A DNA stretch of 64,000 bases, from the NCBI GenBank assembly GCA_030549775.1, contig CM060173.1:66158367-66222366 (forward strand). Direction: 5' to 3'. The position numbers and the translations under genes were made by a program. The notes beneath the pieces are model-generated. The model worked only from the letters and a program-made list of their open reading frames with translations. It did not search any database and was not told the origin of the DNA. This DNA is from Tamarix chinensis. Taxonomy: Eukaryota; Streptophyta; Magnoliopsida; Caryophyllales; Tamaricaceae. Below are positions 1 to 10,780 of the stretch, in pieces (within the stretch, counting starts at the first letter, position 1; the number at the start of each line of letters is the position of its first letter).

Positions 1-493
1 AAATACTTTTAAATAAACAAAGACATAATAATCGACTATAGTCTTAAACACTTAAATGACTATTAGGGTTAAATGTCAGCTCTCATGCCTTATAATCAAT
101 CATTGAAGGTATTTAATCTTCATTCAAACCTATCCAAAACACATATAGTACAATGCAGAATATTTATCTTGAAGACGAATCTAATACAAGCAACACACAT
201 TAATGTTTCTTTCCTTATATTGTTTGAAACATTAACATGCACTTGCTGTCTTTTGGTTTAGTCTTTAGCAAGCAATCAATCAATAATTACTTCATGATCA
301 CCATATCTCATTTCCTAAATCCAAATTAGACAATCAAAGATCAAACACATGCACAAAAGAATTCTATAAAACCAATCAAAAATAAAATAATAATAAGCAA
401 GAATGATTAAGAACCTTAACAAAATTTGATGTAGATGTGTTTTCTTGTTTCCATAAAGATGTTGAACCAAAAGCCTTTGTTTGATACCAAAAC
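1..493 (-). mobile_element. Internal end and primer site of a minus-strand LTR retrotransposon remnant
   Basis: Only the primer-binding site is recognisable. At 481-489 the plus strand reads TTGATACCA, so the minus strand has TGGTATCAA, the start of the plant initiator-Met-tRNA complement. It is followed within five bases by TGATGTGG at 494, a plausible LTR end in minus orientation. The same arrangement, with almost the same spacing, occurs at the 5' LTR of the complete gypsy element at 12840-12856. Bases 1-480 would then be the untranslated leader; no coding similarity was seen there. The identity of the element is inferred and rests on this one motif. Confidence 0.35.
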
Positions 494-1450
494 TGATGTG
501 GAAAATAATGGATTAATTATCATTCACAATGTAGGACCTTTCATCTTTTGTTATTGAACATGATTGTTGATCAAAATAGATATAAAATTTGAAGTTGTAT
601 AAGTCTTCAACTAAAATGCATGATTAGAAGTTTTTGATCTTCACCGAGATCAAAAGAATTCTAAGAGGAATCAAAACTTTCTTAAGAAAAAAAAATCTAA
701 AATCTCTCAAGAGAAACTCAATTAAAGAAGAATTATGGAATGTTTAAATATCTCTAGGAGCTTTTGCTTAACTTTGATTAATTTATTAATATTCCACTCA
801 TCTCTAGTGAATGTACATGTTCCATACACACACACACACATAGGGCTGAGCTTGACCTTCATCAATCAAGCCCAAATCAACTAGAATATGAAACTTTTTA
901 ACCCCTTCATTGTCATTTTCTTACTGACTAGATATGGTTGGTGAAATATGCCTCTTAAAAAATATATAATACTTGCAAGAATCACTTAATGAGATATTAT
1001 TAAGGTTATTGTGAAGGTGTTCAAGAATTTCAGGAATAATTGGTAGTATGCCAAATATTCTAGCTCTTGACCTTCAACATGAGAATAATGAGATGGATAT
1101 GCTACAACAAAACTAATCCAATTGGAAGCAATCACTACCTTTCCTTATGTTTCTTATAAAACTAAAAGTGTTCCATAGACCATTAGTTTTCACTAATAAG
1201 TAACATCTTGAATTCCATAAATTGCCCAACCAGTTCTCTTCGACCATATCTTACCCTACTTACATTACCTTATCTTATCATCTATATCCTGATTCAGTGC
1301 TTATACATGCCACACATTATTTGATATTAATCATGTAAAAAATCTTTCACATACTATGATGCAGAAGCAATTACTCAAGAATTGGAATTTATAATTATAG
1401 AATCAATTGCTCTTTTCCTACTTAGGATCTACCACAAAATTGAAGACAAA
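494..1450. other. Non-coding AT-rich stretch, probable LTR of the preceding remnant
   Basis: No open frame with recognisable similarity. It contains a short CA dinucleotide run near 826-840. It may be the minus-strand LTR that starts at 494, but I could not find a second copy or its far end. Confidence 0.25.
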
Positions 1451-2771
1451 TTAATGGTTACATTGCTGGTAATAGATGAAACATACAATATAAGCTACTA
1501 GGTGTATACATGCATGTGAATGGCTTTCATGGTAAGCATGGAATGCATGGTTGTATGAATAGGGGAAATAATATGTAGCCTGGATGTGCATATGAGTTGA
1601 TCTTATTAATTAATTCATGAATTAGTAGAGTTAGAGATTAGCTAGAGAAAAAATTAGCATAAATCTACCTTTTTGAGGAATATTCTATATTCTAGTATCT
1701 TTCCGCGTATTCTATATTCTAGTATCTTTTAGTTGGCAATCTTTGAAGAAGTATACCATTTAGTTAGTATCTTGTAATCAGTAGCCTTGGCTTTATGAAG
1801 ACATAGAACATAAGATTGGAGATACATGAATAATTGAAGTTGAAGATCAATATTGAATTTGAATACAAGTTGAAATCTATGAGAGATCAATTCAAGTAAA
1901 ATAAATCTGTGTGAACTACTTAATTCCTTTGTTTGTGTGAATTAGAGATTAATTCATATCTTTTCTACTCTCTATAATCTATAGGTTTCTAGCCATTATT
2001 ATCATCCATACATCACCTTAATTAGATGCAAATTTAAACCCTAAATCAGTTTGGCATTCAAAACTCAACATCCACCATTCAAAACCCTAAACCCTTTATC
2101 CAAACCAAATATCACCTTAAACCTTATATTCAAAGTAAAACCTAACCCTAACCCTAAACCATAATGTCATCCTCCATCAAAATCCTATTATTTGAAACTC
2201 ATCATCATCGACACACCATCATTGAATACACATCTTAATTAACATAACACATTTGAACCATCATCATCCCTCATCCACCATCACTGAATCATAATTATTT
2301 TTGTTTGAAACGTATTCAACTCTAACGCACCCTATTCAAATGTTCTTACCATTTATTCAGCATTTTGATGACTTCTTTTAATTATTATCAACTCAAATGA
2401 ACCATATTCTCATTAATTTGAGAATTCCGTCCTCCTAGACGTATCAATTTTGGTATTAAAGCCTTAGGTTAGAGTTATTGCCATCAAGATTCAATATTTC
2501 CTTTAAGATTCTTTAAGATTCATGAAAAAAGTGTCCCGTCTTCGAGAATCTCCAAGAATTTATCAAGAATATGCAAAAGGGCTGAGGAGTATATGGTATA
2601 TTTGGGACTACCACAATCGGCTGGTAAAGAGAAAGGATGGAGAACCAAGGAGAGGACTTGAAGGATATTCTCACGAACTTGATGGTTGAAATCAAGGAGG
2701 TTAAGTTACATGTGGGGAGAATAAAATCTTCCCAAGACCACGAGTCCCATATACAGCCATAAGTCCCAACA
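1451..2771 (+). mobile_element. LTR 3' end, primer site and leader of a plus-strand LTR retrotransposon remnant
   Basis: At 2451-2463 the plus strand reads TGGTATTAAAGCC, two transitions away from the plant initiator-Met-tRNA primer site TGGTATCAGAGCC. It lies four bases after a CA-ended stretch (GTATCA, ending 2446), as expected where an LTR meets its primer site. Upstream, 1690-2000 has the look of an LTR U3/R region with no coding content. Short telomere-like CCTAAC repeats at about 2135-2155 are too few to mean anything. Downstream, 2521-2685 has an open frame beginning at an ATG that I cannot assign; it could be the start of gag. The element ends abruptly at about 2772, where sequence shared with 5623-6690 begins. 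The left LTR boundary is not defined. Confidence 0.35.
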
Positions 2772-3131
2772 CTTCCAATAAATAAATAAATAATAGTCAA
2801 AGTTTCTTAGGGTCCAATTATACGCTAACATAAATAAAAAAAACTTAATTTAGTCATATAAGATATGAGCCTTGTGATATATGCATAATAAAGGAACACT
2901 TGTATAAAATCAACTCTTTAAAGCTAGCACATCAAATAAATAACACAACTCTAAAATTACAATATTTACGTAAAATTCATACGGAACCCGTATTTATATT
3001 CAATACATAATAAAAATATAAGATCACCCATAGGCCTAATTATATAAAAACATATATATTGGTGTAATGTCACATAGCTAGATAATACCATTATATCAAA
3101 AAGTGCATAATTAGAATATGCATGAATGCAC

Positions 3132-3162
<31 letters not shown>

Positions 3163-3850
3163 CATATAAAGGTTGAAAGTAATGTTACCTTGTATGCGAT
3201 TTGATCATAAATGCTCATTAGTCATTGGACCTTCACCAATTAGATCAGAAGAATGGATGGTTACTCTATATAAAACTGCTCTCTTTTTTTCGTTGCTACA
3301 TTTTTCCTTGTGTGCGGCTGTTATATGGCTTACAAGAAGTTAACCATATATGTATAATAATGGGAGACTACTAGGGTTACGGGAGAAGTGTAACTTATCT
3401 TTAGAGAATTCTAGAAGTGGCTAATTAAATAAAAATGCCCATTTGCAAATAACCCATTAAATTGTGTAACAACACTTCTTAATTTACGAGAGAAGTGAAA
3501 CTTATCTTTAGAGAATTCTAGAAGTGTCTAATCAATTAAAAAGACACATTTGCTAATAACCCATTAAATTGTGTAACAACACTACTTAATTTTTAAGAGA
3601 AGTGTAACTTATCTTTAGAGAATTCTAGAAGTTGCTAATTAATTAAAAAGGACCATTTATTAATAACCCATTAAATTGTCTAACAACATTACTTATTTAA
3701 ACTCTATTAGCAAGCTATTAATTAATTGCTATGTATATACGTCATAAAATACTATAATTTAAATATTTGTCATTTAACTATTATAGCTATCGAAAACTTA
3801 GTCTTATCATTCAAATAATACACATATATATAAGTTCCCTTATATATCTT
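2772..3850 (-). repeat. Partial LTR, left copy of a 1.07-kb direct repeat
   Basis: Bases 2772-3850 match 5623-6690 base by base over most of their length, in the same orientation. The match includes a TA dinucleotide run in the left copy and three tandem 107-bp units. The right copy lies inside a bounded 2.27-kb LTR, so the left copy is most simply the truncated 3' LTR of the same minus-strand element. It lacks the first 100 bases or so and the last kilobase of the LTR. The alternative is a segmental duplication unrelated to LTR biology. Confidence 0.6.
3379..3705. repeat. Tandem repeat, three units of 107 bp (left copy)
   Basis: The phrase GAGAAGTG followed by an (AAC)TTATCTTTAGAG block and GAATTC recurs at a spacing of exactly 107 bases (anchor bases 3383, 3490, 3597). 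Each unit ends with a conserved stretch reading approximately CATTAAATTGTGTAACAAC. The same three-unit array at the same period is present in the second LTR copy, so the triplication predates the duplication of the LTR. Confidence 0.85.
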
Positions 3851-4517
3851 AATGTCACATACTGTAGGATTATAGGACATGTATAGCACAAAGCATATCA
3901 ATCACATCCCGTCAATAAAAAAAAATGAGACATCAAAACCATAAATTTAAATTGAGCACAAAAAAAATCCAAAATACTTTCAAAGTATGAGCTTCTAAAA
4001 ATCTTGAAATGAGATACTATCAGAAGTCAATCAATCCCCTAAATTAAAAAATTGTTATAAATATACCAGGAAATACCATGGAAACCTTTCTTTGTTTAAA
4101 GTATCAACATCCCATCAAAATACTTTAAAATGAATTAACTAAGCATTATAGGTTGAGGAAGACACTCCTAAATCTCATTTAAATATAAGAGGTTTAAAAA
4201 AATAGTTAACATAACCCAAAGGTAAAAAAATGGGGATACTACCCCTTAACAAGGAAACACAAAGTAAGGCATGCAACCCAATCATCACATAAATAAGATA
4301 TGATTATATCCTCATACAACTCACAAAGATCAAAGTACTACATAACAATGAAGGAAACATATAAGCATGTATTCTGTGAGCCCTAACCTATTCCTCACTT
4401 GGTGGCTTTGAAGGTTTTAAAATCAACACCTCTTAAAAAAAATCAAACATCCTTCCAATTTTCCAATGAAAAACTTTGCATTAAACATTTAAAAAAAAAT
4501 CAGTTCTTAAAATTATT
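3851..4517 (-). other. Short non-coding internal region of a minus-strand LTR element
   Basis: About 670 bases between the partial LTR and the primer site at 4518-4529. There is no gag or pol similarity on either strand. If the flanking LTRs belong together, this is an element with almost no internal region, either non-autonomous or internally deleted. Confidence 0.4.
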
Positions 4518-4529
4518 GATCTGATACCA
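4518..4529 (-). other. Primer-binding site (initiator Met-tRNA type), minus strand
   Basis: The minus strand reads TGGTATCAGATC, one base from the standard TGGTATCAGAGC. It is separated by three bases from the LTR end, which reads TGTTACA on the minus strand. This fixes the orientation of the LTR at 4533-6802. Confidence 0.7.
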
Positions 4530-6228
4530 TTTTGTAACACCCACATTTATCAAAACCAATTGACTAGAAAAATAAGAAAATTATATGAGTAAGCTAAATA
4601 CAATGACGGTATTACTGCCACAACTAGTGTAAGTAGACACCACTATTCTACTTATACTAGCTGCTAAGGATAGATAAAATAAGAAAACACACAAAATATA
4701 TTTATTAATTCAAACCAATCCAACCGAAAATGTTCCTACAATTGAAACTACGAAAAGATTATACTAAAATTAGTATGATAAATAAAACTCTAAGAATCGC
4801 CACCACTCTCAATATTCCCGGTCATGGATGCCATCAACACATTGAGTAAATTCATACCCAACCTGCACTAGATTGTCTGTTCACCATGTATATCATGGGT
4901 AATCACAACCCCGTTTAAAACACGTAACAAGTTAGCTAGTGGAATAGTTAAGTAACATGTTAGTATAATGGAAAATAATATAGACGTGTATATATGCAAC
5001 AAATCATGTAAGAAAACAAAATGTGAATAAATGAATATGCAGATATTAATCTTTAATTTATGTGATCACTGGGTCCAATAATTTAAGTGGGTAAACCAAC
5101 CAGGGGGTCACCTGGCCATCCCAGAGGACCAATTCCAAAGGCCATAACAAAAGTCGAAAGACCTGCCACCAACCACAGGATGATTAGAAATCACACCTGG
5201 ACCATCCCAGTGAACATAGTGCAAAGGGGATAACAAAAGTCCGAAGACATACCACCTCGGTCCTCCTGTCCTTAAGTCTTCACACCCTCTTATAGGGTTC
5301 GAAGAAGCCTATAGAATAGATGAGGAGCCTTAACTATACACGGCAAGTAAATAAATAAATATCCACAATAGAAAAGAGAAAGGCTAATACCGATCTCAAA
5401 CTTCAGGAGGCTAAACCTAAAGGACCTAAAGCCCAATTTATGTTTCACTTTAAGTTATAGTATTTTAATTGAGTAAATTCACACAATCCACCATATAAAC
5501 TTCACTTTATGCACTTTTCATAATAGGTAACTTTTTCAAATTACATAGAAATATACCCACTTGGAGTCACCACACAATACACTAGCTGCATTATAATACA
5601 ATAAAAATAATTATCCAACTAGCACTTCTAATAAATAAATAAATAATAGTCAAAGTTTCTGTTTGTCCAATTATACGCTAACATAAATAAAAAAACTTAA
5701 TTTAGTCATATAAGATACGAGCCTTGTGATATCTGCATATTAAAGGAACACTTGTATAAAATCAACTCTTTACAGCTAGCACATCAAATAAATAACACAA
5801 CTATAAAATTACAATTTTTACATGAAATTCATCACGAATCCATACTTATATTAAATTCATAATAAAAATATAATATCGCCTGTGGGCCTAGTTATATAAA
5901 AACATATATATATGCGTAAGGTCACATAGCCAAATCATACCATTATATCAAAAATTGCGTAATTAAAATATGCATGAATGCACATACATACAAGCATACA
6001 TATATAGATATATACATATAAAGGCTGAAAGTAATGTTACTTGGTATGCTATCTGATCACAAATGCTCACTAGTCACTGGACCTTCACCAATTAGATCAG
6101 AAGATTGGATGGTTACTCTATATAAAACCACTCTCTTTTTCGTTGCCATATTTTTCCTTGTGTGTGGCTACTATACAGCTTACAAGAAGTTAACCAAATA
6201 TTTATAATAATGGGAGGCTACTAGGGTT

Positions 6229-6550
6229 ACGAGAGAAGTGTAACTTATCCTTAGAGAATTCTAGAAGTGGCTAATTAGTTAGAAAGGCCCATTTACAAAT
6301 AACCCATTAAATTGTGTAACAACACTACTTAATTTATGGGAGAAGTGTAGCTTATCTTCGGAGAATTCTAGAAGTGTATAATTAATTAAAAAGGCACATT
6401 TGCTAATGACCCATTAAATTGTGTAACAACACTACTTAATTTACGAGAGAAGTGTAACTTATCTTTAGAGAATTCTTGAAGTGGCTAATTAATTAAAATG
6501 GACCATTTACTAATAACTCATTAAATTGTGTAACAACATTACTTAATTAA
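6229..6550. repeat. Tandem repeat, three units of 107 bp (right copy)
   Basis: Anchor GAGAAG sits at 6233, 6340 and 6447, a period of exactly 107. Units carry the same GAATTC and ATTAAATTGTGTAAC phrases as the array at 3379-3705. Confidence 0.85.
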
Positions 6551-6719
6551 ACTCTATTACCAACCTATTAATTACTTGCTATGTATATACGTAATAAAAT
6601 ACTATAATTTAAATCTTTGTCATTTAACTATCACAGGTATCAAAAACTTAGTATTATCATTCAAACAATACACATATATATAAGTTCCCTATATATCTTA
6701 TTATCTTTGCCAAATTTGT

Positions 6720-6738
6720 ATGATTATTATTATTATTA

Positions 6739-6782
<44 letters not shown>
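6720..6782. repeat. TTA trinucleotide microsatellite
   Basis: About twenty consecutive TTA-type units with a few ATC interruptions, close to the end of the long LTR. Confidence 0.95.
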
Positions 6783-6784
<2 letters not shown>

Positions 6785-6819
6785 AAATTATAGGGTATTA
6801 CATATGGTTAGACTAGGAA

Positions 6820-7629
6820 TGATGTGTAATCAATGTGGAGGGAAGAGTTGGATCGATGGCTATTGTTTGGTTGTATCAATCACGAGTTTATGTAGTAGAA
6901 AAACTTGGTTTAATGTTTATTACACTCAAAGGTTGAAGCTGGTTTCAACGTTTGAATGAGTGAGATCAATGGAAGATGGAATTGCCCCAGGCTTTCCCTG
7001 ATGAAAGCAGACTCAAAAGAGTGGATAAGACACAAGCCTTGTTGTTTTAAATTGTGCTAAAAAATTCTGTATATTCCTGCTATTCCATGCATGTACAAGG
7101 GTATATATATAGGAGGAATTAGCCAGCACCTTAAGCTTAAACCAACCAAGATTCCTACCCTAATTCAAGCCCATTATCCTACTTGAATTAATCCCAAATA
7201 ATACCTAATATTAATCACATTATCATTATCTAAATGATATTAATGACTAACATTATAAAGCCATACAATTAACTATGATATATATATGAAATTACATCAA
7301 ACCCTAGCTTAAATAAAATACACTTAGGGTTTACAAAAAGTTTATACAATTAATGATAATCATCACCATATATTCTTGTTGTAAAGTATCATCCCATGTA
7401 TGCCATAGTCTTGCATGCTTTGAATACTTGTACACTTAAAGGTTAATTAACATCTTATTCTTGCAAATATGTAACATACCTGCAAGAAAAACTTGAATTG
7501 TTTTCAACACCAAGCATAGACAAATTATCTAGAATATTTAATATGATGGGCTCTAATATTAAGAAAGCTAATTCTTCCTTATGTTGACAATCAAGATGAA
7601 TATGATAATCATTAGATGCTCCTACATCA
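6820..7629 (-). repeat. 3' LTR of the 6.87-kb gypsy element
   Basis: It aligns end to end with 12856-13690. The length difference of about 25 bases is mainly a block after ACTCAA that is present in the right LTR and missing here. The plus-strand right part (7455-7629) also encodes the last 58 or so integrase residues. Substitutions are scattered along the whole alignment, so insertion is not recent. Confidence 0.93.
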
Positions 7630-8498
7630 TTCTCCCCAAGTTGAGAAGAATTTGCCCTCAAATTTTCATTAGAATAACAATAAGGCAAATCACTAATATT
7701 AAAAGTTTTTGAAATACCACCATAATGATCTGGAAGTTCAAGTTCATAAGCATTATCCCCAAAATTTCTGAGTATTTTAAATGGACCATCAGCTCTTGTC
7801 ATTAGTTTATTTTTATGTATATTAGGAAATCTTTCTTTACACAAATGTAACCAAACTAAGTCACCAGGAGAAAACACGTGAGGGTTTCCATGCTTATTCA
7901 CTTGAGCTTTATGCATGCCATTAGCATTTTCAATGTTATTTTGGAATTTCTCATGAAGCTGTTGAAAACATTTTACTCTATCTTTGGCTTCAAAATTTTT
8001 TAATTCACCTTTTTTCAAAGGAATCATATTAATAGGTATGTGAGGATTCACACCATATACCACCTCAAATGGACTAGTTTGAGTAGTACTAGAAGGACTA
8101 TGATTATAAGCAACCTCTGCATGAGCTAGCTTAACATCCCAATCTTTAGTACTCTTATTAACTAAACCTCTTAATAATGTACCAAGAGTTCTATTAGTTA
8201 CTTCAGCTTGGCCATCCGTTTGTGGATGATGTGAAGTGCTAAATAACAATTTAGTACCAAGAATATGCCATAAAGTTTTCCAAATATAACTCATAAAATT
8301 AACATCCAGATCTGAAGTTATGCTTTTAGGTATTCCATGAAGTTTAACAACCTCTCTAAAATACAAGTCTGCAACATGTGTGGCATCATCAGTTTTATTA
8401 CCTAGAATAAAATGAGCCATTTTAGAAAATCTATCTACTACCACAAGAATAGAATCTTTACCACGTTGTATTCTTGGTAACCCTAGGATAAAGTCCAT
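7455..8498 (-). pseudogene. pol: Integrase core and C-terminus (pol)
   Basis: Integrase joins the cDNA ends to chromosomal DNA. The 347-residue frame begins at MDFILGLP, near the start of the catalytic core. The acidic triad is visible and intact: Asp in VVVDRFSKMAHF, Asp in SDLDVNF, and Glu in DGQAEVTNRTL. The C-terminal GPF-type module follows (DGPFKILRNFGDNAYELELP). No canonical chromodomain is visible after it. The remaining tail runs through the polypurine tract, encoded as QLGEN, and about 58 residues into the 3' LTR. It is joined to the upstream zinc-binding part by a one-base frameshift near 8490-8560. This is the longest intact frame in the window. Confidence 0.93.
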
Positions 8499-8974
8499 AC
8501 TAACGCATTCCCATGGTTTATCAGGAATGGGTAAAGGTGTGTATAAGCCTTTATGAAAGTAACTCTTACTTTTTTACATGTAGAACATCTACTTATCAGG
8601 GCTTGTACATGTTTAACCATTCTTGGCCAATAGAAATTTTCTTGTAACAATTCCATAGTTTTATAATTGCCAAAATGTCCTGTAATGCTACCTTCATGTA
8701 TTCCTTTGATTAGCAAGTCTCGAATGCTAGATCTAGGAATACAAATTTTATTTAGTCTAAACAAAAATCCATCTTGTATGACATAATTTCCATGGTATCC
8801 AATTTTTTTACATGTACTAAACATTTCCTTAAAATCTACATCTTTAGGATATAAGTCTTTGATCATTTCAAAACCTAAGATTTTTGCATCCATCATAACA
8901 AGTAATGTAGACCTACAAGAAAGAGCATCGGCAACTATATTTTCTTTTCCATCTAAATGTTTGACAGAGAACAC
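8483..8974 (-). pseudogene. pol: RNase H tail and integrase zinc-binding domain (pol)
   Basis: The frame opens with the end of the RNase H region (VKHLDGKENIVADALSCR, where Asp of the ADALS motif is present). It then enters the integrase N-terminal zinc domain. The HHCC pattern is readable as HEGSITGHFGNYKT followed by YWPRM and CSTCKK. The frame is then lost to a single-base shift, after which the next frame at 8498 carries on with the catalytic core. Similarity to gypsy pol is clear throughout. Confidence 0.9.
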
Positions 8975-9346
8975 AAAGGATTGTAAAAAATTTACCCACT
9001 TTGCATGTCTCGGATTAACTTTATTTTGACTATGTAAGTATTTTAAACTTTCATGATCCGAATGTAATACAAAGGGTTTCGGTATTAGATAATAACTCTA
9101 TGTCTCTAGACTTCGTATGATGGCAAAGAATTCCTTGTCATAAGTTGAATAGTTAAGTTTGGCTCCATTCAACATTTTAGAGAAGAATGCTATAGATTTA
9201 TTTTCTTGGGAAAGTACTCCTTCTATTCCAAATCCACTAACATCACAAGTTACTTCAAAAAGAATATTAAAGTTGGGTAAGGATAGAATAGGGGCATGAC
9301 AAAGTTTTTTTTTGAGCATTTCAAAGGCTTGAGTAGCTTCTTGTCC
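8975..9346 (-). pseudogene. pol: RNase H domain (pol)
   Basis: RNase H removes the RNA template during reverse transcription. The open part (9098-9319) shows the characteristic phrases FEVTCDVSGFGIEGVLSQ, with the first catalytic Asp, and NYSTYDKEFFAI, with the catalytic Glu. A stop codon follows after SLET, and the remainder up to 8975 is readable only in pieces. It lies directly between the reverse transcriptase and integrase frames. Confidence 0.9.
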
Positions 9347-10110
9347 CTAATAAATTTCACCCTTTTTCATGATTCGAGTAATAGGTGTAGCTATAGTAGA
9401 AAAATCCTTAATGAATCTTCTATAGAAACTAGCTAATCTATGAAAACTTCTCATATCATGAACATTATTATAGATAGGCCTTTCTTTTATAGCCCTAATT
9501 TTATTAGGATCTACTTTAATACCCTCACCACTAATAATATCGCCTAGGAAAACTACACTTGGATGCATAAAATCACATTGCTCAAGTTTCCTATATAGTT
9601 TAGCTTTCCTTAGCTTATCAAATAATTTCCTCAAATGCACTATATGATCATAACCATTTTTACTATACACAAGAATATCATCAAAATACACAACAATAAA
9701 ATCACCAAGGAAATGTCGGATAACTTCATTCATAAGTCTCATAAATGAGCTAGGTGAATTATATAATCCAAAAGGCATAACCATCCACTCATAGAGACCA
9801 TATTTTGTTTTAAAAGCAGTTTTCCATTTTTCTCCATCTCTAATCCTTAATTGATGATATCCACACCTTAAATCAATTTTGGAAAATACTTTTCCACCAC
9901 AAAGTTTATCAAGCATATCATCTAACCTAGGCATAGGAAAACAATATTTGATAGTCATATTATTCACTGCCCTAGAATCTATACACATTCGCCAAGTACC
10001 ATCTTTTTTTGGCAATAGTAAAGTAGAAATACTACAAGGACTCATACTCTCTCTCACAAATCCTTTATCTAGAAGCTCTTGTATTTAATTCTATAATTCC
10101 TTAGCTTCCT
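9347..10110 (-). pseudogene. pol: Reverse transcriptase domain (pol), active-site residues intact
   Basis: The 236-residue frame at 9347-10057 covers nearly the whole palm and fingers. Visible landmarks are [59 protein letters not shown] and the catalytic box [11 protein letters not shown]. Both catalytic aspartates of YFDD are present. The end reads [12 protein letters not shown], the usual transition to RNase H. A stop lies just upstream of the start of this frame, so the chosen Met is not a real start; the domain was part of a polyprotein. The YFDD box and [15 protein letters not shown] phrase are typical of CRM/Reina-side chromoviruses. Confidence 0.95.
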
Positions 10111-10780
10111 TTGGGTTACATATATAAGCCCGTCTTTTTAGAATAGGTATACCAAGAAAAAGATCAATGGCATGTTCTACACCTCTTTTAGGTGGTAATC
10201 CAAGAGGTAAATCATCAGGAAATACATCATTATACTCATCAAGCAACTTCATTAGATTAGGATTTTCAATTTGTTATTTTTCAGGATTAGAATCTTTATA
10301 AACTAAATCATAATAAATTCCTTCTTCTTTTATGCACTTTTTCATAGCCTTTTCATGTAAAAATAATCTCTTTTTGTCATCACTCAAAGGCATATGATCA
10401 CATGAAGAAGGTGTCAATCTATACAATTGCTTTTCTTTCTTCACCACATATTCATTAGTTACCCCATCATGATTTGCTTTTCTATCATATTTCCATGGTC
10501 TACCTAAAATTAATCCATATGAATCCATAGGCAAAACATCACATAGAACTTCATCATGATAGTCTCTAATAGAAAATGTGATTAAATTTCTTTTGTTTAT
10601 TTTAGCTCCTTTATCTTTATTTAACTATTGTAAAGTATAGGGTTTAGGATGATTAGTAGTCTCTAAACCAAGTTTCTTAACCATTGCTTCACTAGAAACA
10701 TTTGTACATGAACCATTATCAATTATGAGTCTACAAACCATGTCACCTATTTTACATTTAGTCTTAAAAAGTTTCTCTCT
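10111..10780 (-). pseudogene. pol: Aspartic protease and linker (pol)
   Basis: The retroviral-type aspartic protease cuts the polyprotein. The active-site segment is readable on the minus strand near 10690-10745 as RLIIDNGSCTNV, with Asp-Asn-Gly in place of the commoner Asp-Ser/Thr-Gly, a variant known in this group. The frame at 10274-10534 carries the C-terminal flap region with DSYGLILGRPWKYDRKANHDG, a hallmark of the family. A stop separates the two parts and another ends the frame before the reverse transcriptase. Confidence 0.85.

Larger units (their letters stand above)
4533..6802 (-). repeat. 5' LTR of a minus-strand LTR retrotransposon, 2.27 kb
   Basis: The LTR is bounded on the plus strand by TGTAACACCC at 4533 and GGGTATTACA ending at 6802, inverted ends typical of long plant chromovirus LTRs. 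The primer site lies immediately outside the left end. Inside are two imperfect copies of an 85-base segment with the phrases CCATCCCAG and ATAACAAAAGTC (about 5130-5255), three tandem 107-bp units (6229-6550) and a TTA microsatellite at 6720-6782. No coding frame was seen. The frame that begins in the microsatellite is a low-complexity artefact. Confidence 0.65.

Noticed and set aside
2120..2160. Telomere-like CCTAACCCTAACCCTAAACC
   Set aside because: Only two to three imperfect units; too short to be an interstitial telomere tract.
6720..6959. 79-residue frame with an N-terminal poly-Ile run
   Set aside because: The Ile run is the TTA microsatellite, and the rest crosses the end of one LTR and the start of another element.
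9879..10088. Plus-strand frame over the reverse transcriptase
   Set aside because: Antisense shadow of the clear pol domain on the minus strand.
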